From Podospora pseudocomata (Eukaryota; Ascomycota; Sordariomycetes; Sordariales; Podosporaceae): a stretch of 64,000 nt of DNA. Location: the NCBI RefSeq assembly GCF_035222375.1, contig NW_026946363.1, forward strand, positions 1 through 64,000, read 5' to 3'. A program made the translations under genes and the position numbers. How positions within the stretch are numbered: the stretch's first letter is position 1; every line of letters starts with the position of its first letter. Below, piece after piece: positions 61,823 to 64,000 of this stretch. The notes below the pieces were generated by a model. That model saw only the letters and a list, made by a program, of their open reading frames with translations. It did no database searches and was not told where the DNA came from.

Positions 61823-62905
61823 CGTGAGCGGCGTTCAAGATTAAATTCCTTGGATAAGACACCGCAGCACGAGGTTCCGTGTGTGTGTGTGTGTAACTGG
61901 AGAGAGGCGGGACGGTCACAACCAAGTCGGCTGTTGCTTCGGTTGTGGACTACGACGGCGAGTCGTGGACCCGGCGCTTCTTCCGGAAAAATTCTGGGTG
62001 GAATAGGAGGTGCGGGAAGAGCGGTCGGCTTGCCACCTGCGTCGATCGAGACCCTGAAAAAGTTGGAGATTGGGATGCGCTCGTGTCGCACAAGAAAGGG
62101 GTAAAATATGCAGGGAACCAGAACGAATAAGATCTAGAAATTAACAAACCCACGATCTTGCAATCTTCTGGGACATGTACATGGAAGAAGGATAGGATGG
62201 CTTTAAGAACGCATACAAAACAGGAACAAGTAAAGCAAAGAGGGGCCCGAGTGGTTTATGTGTGGACTTGCGGGCCGCCATGCTCGCAAAAGGAGGTCCA
62301 AGTGGAGATTTACCGTGTTAGCCAAGCCCAAACGGGCCCAAAGTCCGCTGTAAGAGACCGCTAGAGGACTGCCACCTGCAGCGCCCAGCGCCTTCCCTCA
62401 GCGCCCCCGGGGCCAATTGAATGCCGTCATCGCACCCACGCTCCCCCACTTTTGGTACCAAGACCCTGCGCAAGCCTGCGATTGCGACCTGTGACGCTTC
62501 TTTCACCGAGGCAAAACCTTCCAGCAGGGCATCTGGGCTTCCAAAACCGAAACAAAAGACGACCTTGAGAGGCACCGCTATCTCCACGAATAACGTCATT
62601 GGCAGTTGAACAGACATCTTTGGGCCCTTTTTGACACAACCTGTAATCTACCCCGCATCGAGCAGCAATCGACGACGCTCATCGACAAGCCGCTTGACTA
62701 ACTTTTCCGACTGCTTGTGCGACGGCTCTTCAATTTGGCTTCCGCTGCCCCGTGGTGATCTCATCGCCAACCATCCATTGTCGCAGCAGCTCTCATCATC
62801 TGCCAGCTCACGTGGTCGCACTACACCCGCCAACCGGTTTCCAACCATTCTTTCAAAGAATACCCGCCTCATTGTAATCGCGACCCACGCGGCTGGAAAT
62901 CCATC
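61823..62905. other. divergent intergenic region, 1.1 kb
   Basis: This is the shared upstream region of the PAQR gene (-) and the THOC5-like gene (+). It includes a (GT)n run (about 61880-61894). No gene is supported. Confidence 0.55.
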
Positions 62906-63761
62906 ATGACGGTCGATTCGCAACCACACGTCGTGGGCGTCACCCATCCTACGCTAGTCCAAGCACTCGAAACCTCCAGAGCAGCTCGTGAACAGGCGCA
63001 AAGCATAGTAAAACTCGTTGCCGAAGCCCAGACCGCAATCGCCGACGGCACCGGCACCAAAGCAGACTTCAAGCTCCCTATACAAAAGGCAAAGAAACCT
63101 CTCTGGACCAACCTCGCCGTTCTTCGCGGACAACATCGTCGCGCTCACTTCAAGGCGCGCGAGACAAAGGCCTTGACGGCAGAAGCAAGACAGGAGGTAG
63201 ATTCTCTTCACCTGTCACTACAGAATCTACATTATGAAGAGCGTCATTTGGAGCTGGAAATTGCGGCTTGCGAGGGGTTCGAGTAGGTTCTGTTCAGGTC
63301 TGGTCGAATTCAAACGGATAACTAATGTTGGACATCAAACAGACACACCTACCAACTCCTCCCGCTGATTCCCGTCGAAGAGTTTCTCGCCCTGCACCCT
63401 GAACACGCCGAGTCGGATGAGAACACTTTGATGGTCGCCCGCATCAACCACGAGCGCACCGAGCGCGAAGCCCTCGAGCAGCAACGGCTCGAGTTGCAAA
63501 AGCAAAAGACCAAGCTGACGACGGAAAACAAGAAACGTAGAGAGGATCTTGCGAACCTGGATCAGAAGATGGAGAAATTCATCGATGCAAGTCTTTCTTC
63601 TTTTCAGTCTTATTTCTTTGATCAGGAGGGTGGTGGTTGTGTCTAAGGGTAAATTAGAGATGGATCGGGAGTAGAGTATCAGGTGGAAATGCTTGTGCTA
63701 ACTTGGCTGCAACGGATAGGCCGCGAAACCGATTCAGAAAATGCTCGAGCAAGATGTCTAG
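62906..63761 (+). CDS. THOC5/Fms-interacting family protein (THO complex subunit)
   Basis: THO complex proteins couple transcription to mRNA export in the nucleus. Three exons: 62906-63282, 63343-63586 and 63720-63761, giving 220 residues. Intron 1 is 60 nt and GT-AG; intron 2 is 133 nt and GC-AG. Nearly the whole protein is helical. The family blocks are seen in order: LHYEERHLELEIAACEGFEH, TYQLLPLIPVEEFLA, NTLMVARINHERTEREALEQ, a coiled coil rich in Glu, Lys and Gln, and KFIDAAKPIQKMLEQDV at the end. The protein matches only the N-terminal half of animal THOC5 and lacks the long C-terminal part, so it appears to be a short fungal form (inference). The second intron is needed to reach AAKPIQKMLEQ and the stop. 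Confidence 0.88.
63587..63719 (+). other. GC-AG intron in the THOC5-like gene
   Basis: Exon 2 ends FID, followed by GCAAGT. A GCTAAC branch site lies about 20 bases before the acceptor GGATAG. Removal joins FID to AAKPIQKMLEQDV in phase 0, which matches the THOC5 family continuation. Confidence 0.82.
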
Positions 63762-64000
63762 GATGGCAAACTTGACAGTGAGCTATCAGCTGCGCGAAAA
63801 ACGAGAAGCGAAAGAAAATGGGTTAAATATTTGAAAAAGAGGGCTGAGAAGAAAGCTGAAAAGAGAGAGCCGAGAAGAGAGCCGAGAAGAGAGCCGAGAA
63901 GAGAGCCGAGAAGAGAGCCGAGGAGAGACCTGGGAAGAGAACTGAGGAGAGGGCGAATGATGCCGGGCCTTGAGTCAACGAGAGACGATGTACGCTCTCC
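63762..64000. repeat. 12-bp purine-rich tandem repeat downstream of the THOC5-like gene
   Basis: At about 63864-63930 the unit GAGAGCCGAGAA is repeated about five times head to tail, with degenerate copies on both sides. No coding content is seen to the end of the window. Confidence 0.85.

Overview
The window looks like nuclear DNA of a filamentous ascomycete, most likely a sordariomycete. Evidence: short introns (about 50-80 nt, one of 133 nt) with GTRNGT-type donors and CTAAC/CTGAC branch sites close to the acceptor, low gene density, no operons, and proteins of fungal type (MEP/AMT permease, CYS-14-like sulfate permease, tricalbin, Bub2, CRT10-like protein). The taxonomic level is inference. 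I saw no tRNA, rRNA, CRISPR array, transposase, virus-like or toxin gene.

Left block, 1-20.1 kb. All recognisable genes are on the minus strand and all are broken by small insertions and deletions: a partial membrane protein at the window edge, a CRT10-like gene (1878-4263), a GH5 glycoside hydrolase (4783-6059), a seven-helix receptor-like protein with a cysteine-rich ectodomain (7197-8957) and an oxysterol-binding protein (17920-20095). Family-typical residues and splice sites are preserved while the reading frame jumps. That fits an indel-rich consensus better than old pseudogenes, but the sequence alone cannot decide. About 9 kb (8958-17919) has no gene I recognise.

Right block, 22.8-64 kb. 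Genes are intact and splice cleanly: a 1155-aa fungal protein of unknown function (+), U2AF small subunit (-), tricalbin with five C2 domains (+, 1510 aa), an ELMO-domain protein (+, 773 aa), an alpha/beta hydrolase (-, 395 aa), an ammonium permease (-, 512 aa), a low-complexity CCA/CAA-repeat ORF (+), a sulfate permease with STAS domain (-, 861 aa), Bub2-like TBC GAP (+, 504 aa), a small secreted cysteine-rich protein (+), an IZH3/PAQR membrane protein (-, 496 aa) and a THOC5-family protein (+, 220 aa). Two introns, in the ammonium permease and the THOC5 gene, are of the rare GC-AG class.

The genes do not form a pathway or cluster. They are ordinary housekeeping functions: nitrogen and sulfur uptake, ER-plasma membrane contact, splicing, mRNA export and mitotic exit control. 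No new multi-gene system is evident. The points most worth checking are the indel-dense left block, the 1155-aa unknown, the GC-AG introns, the Glu-type pore of the ammonium permease and the frame-ambiguous repeat ORF at 49 kb.
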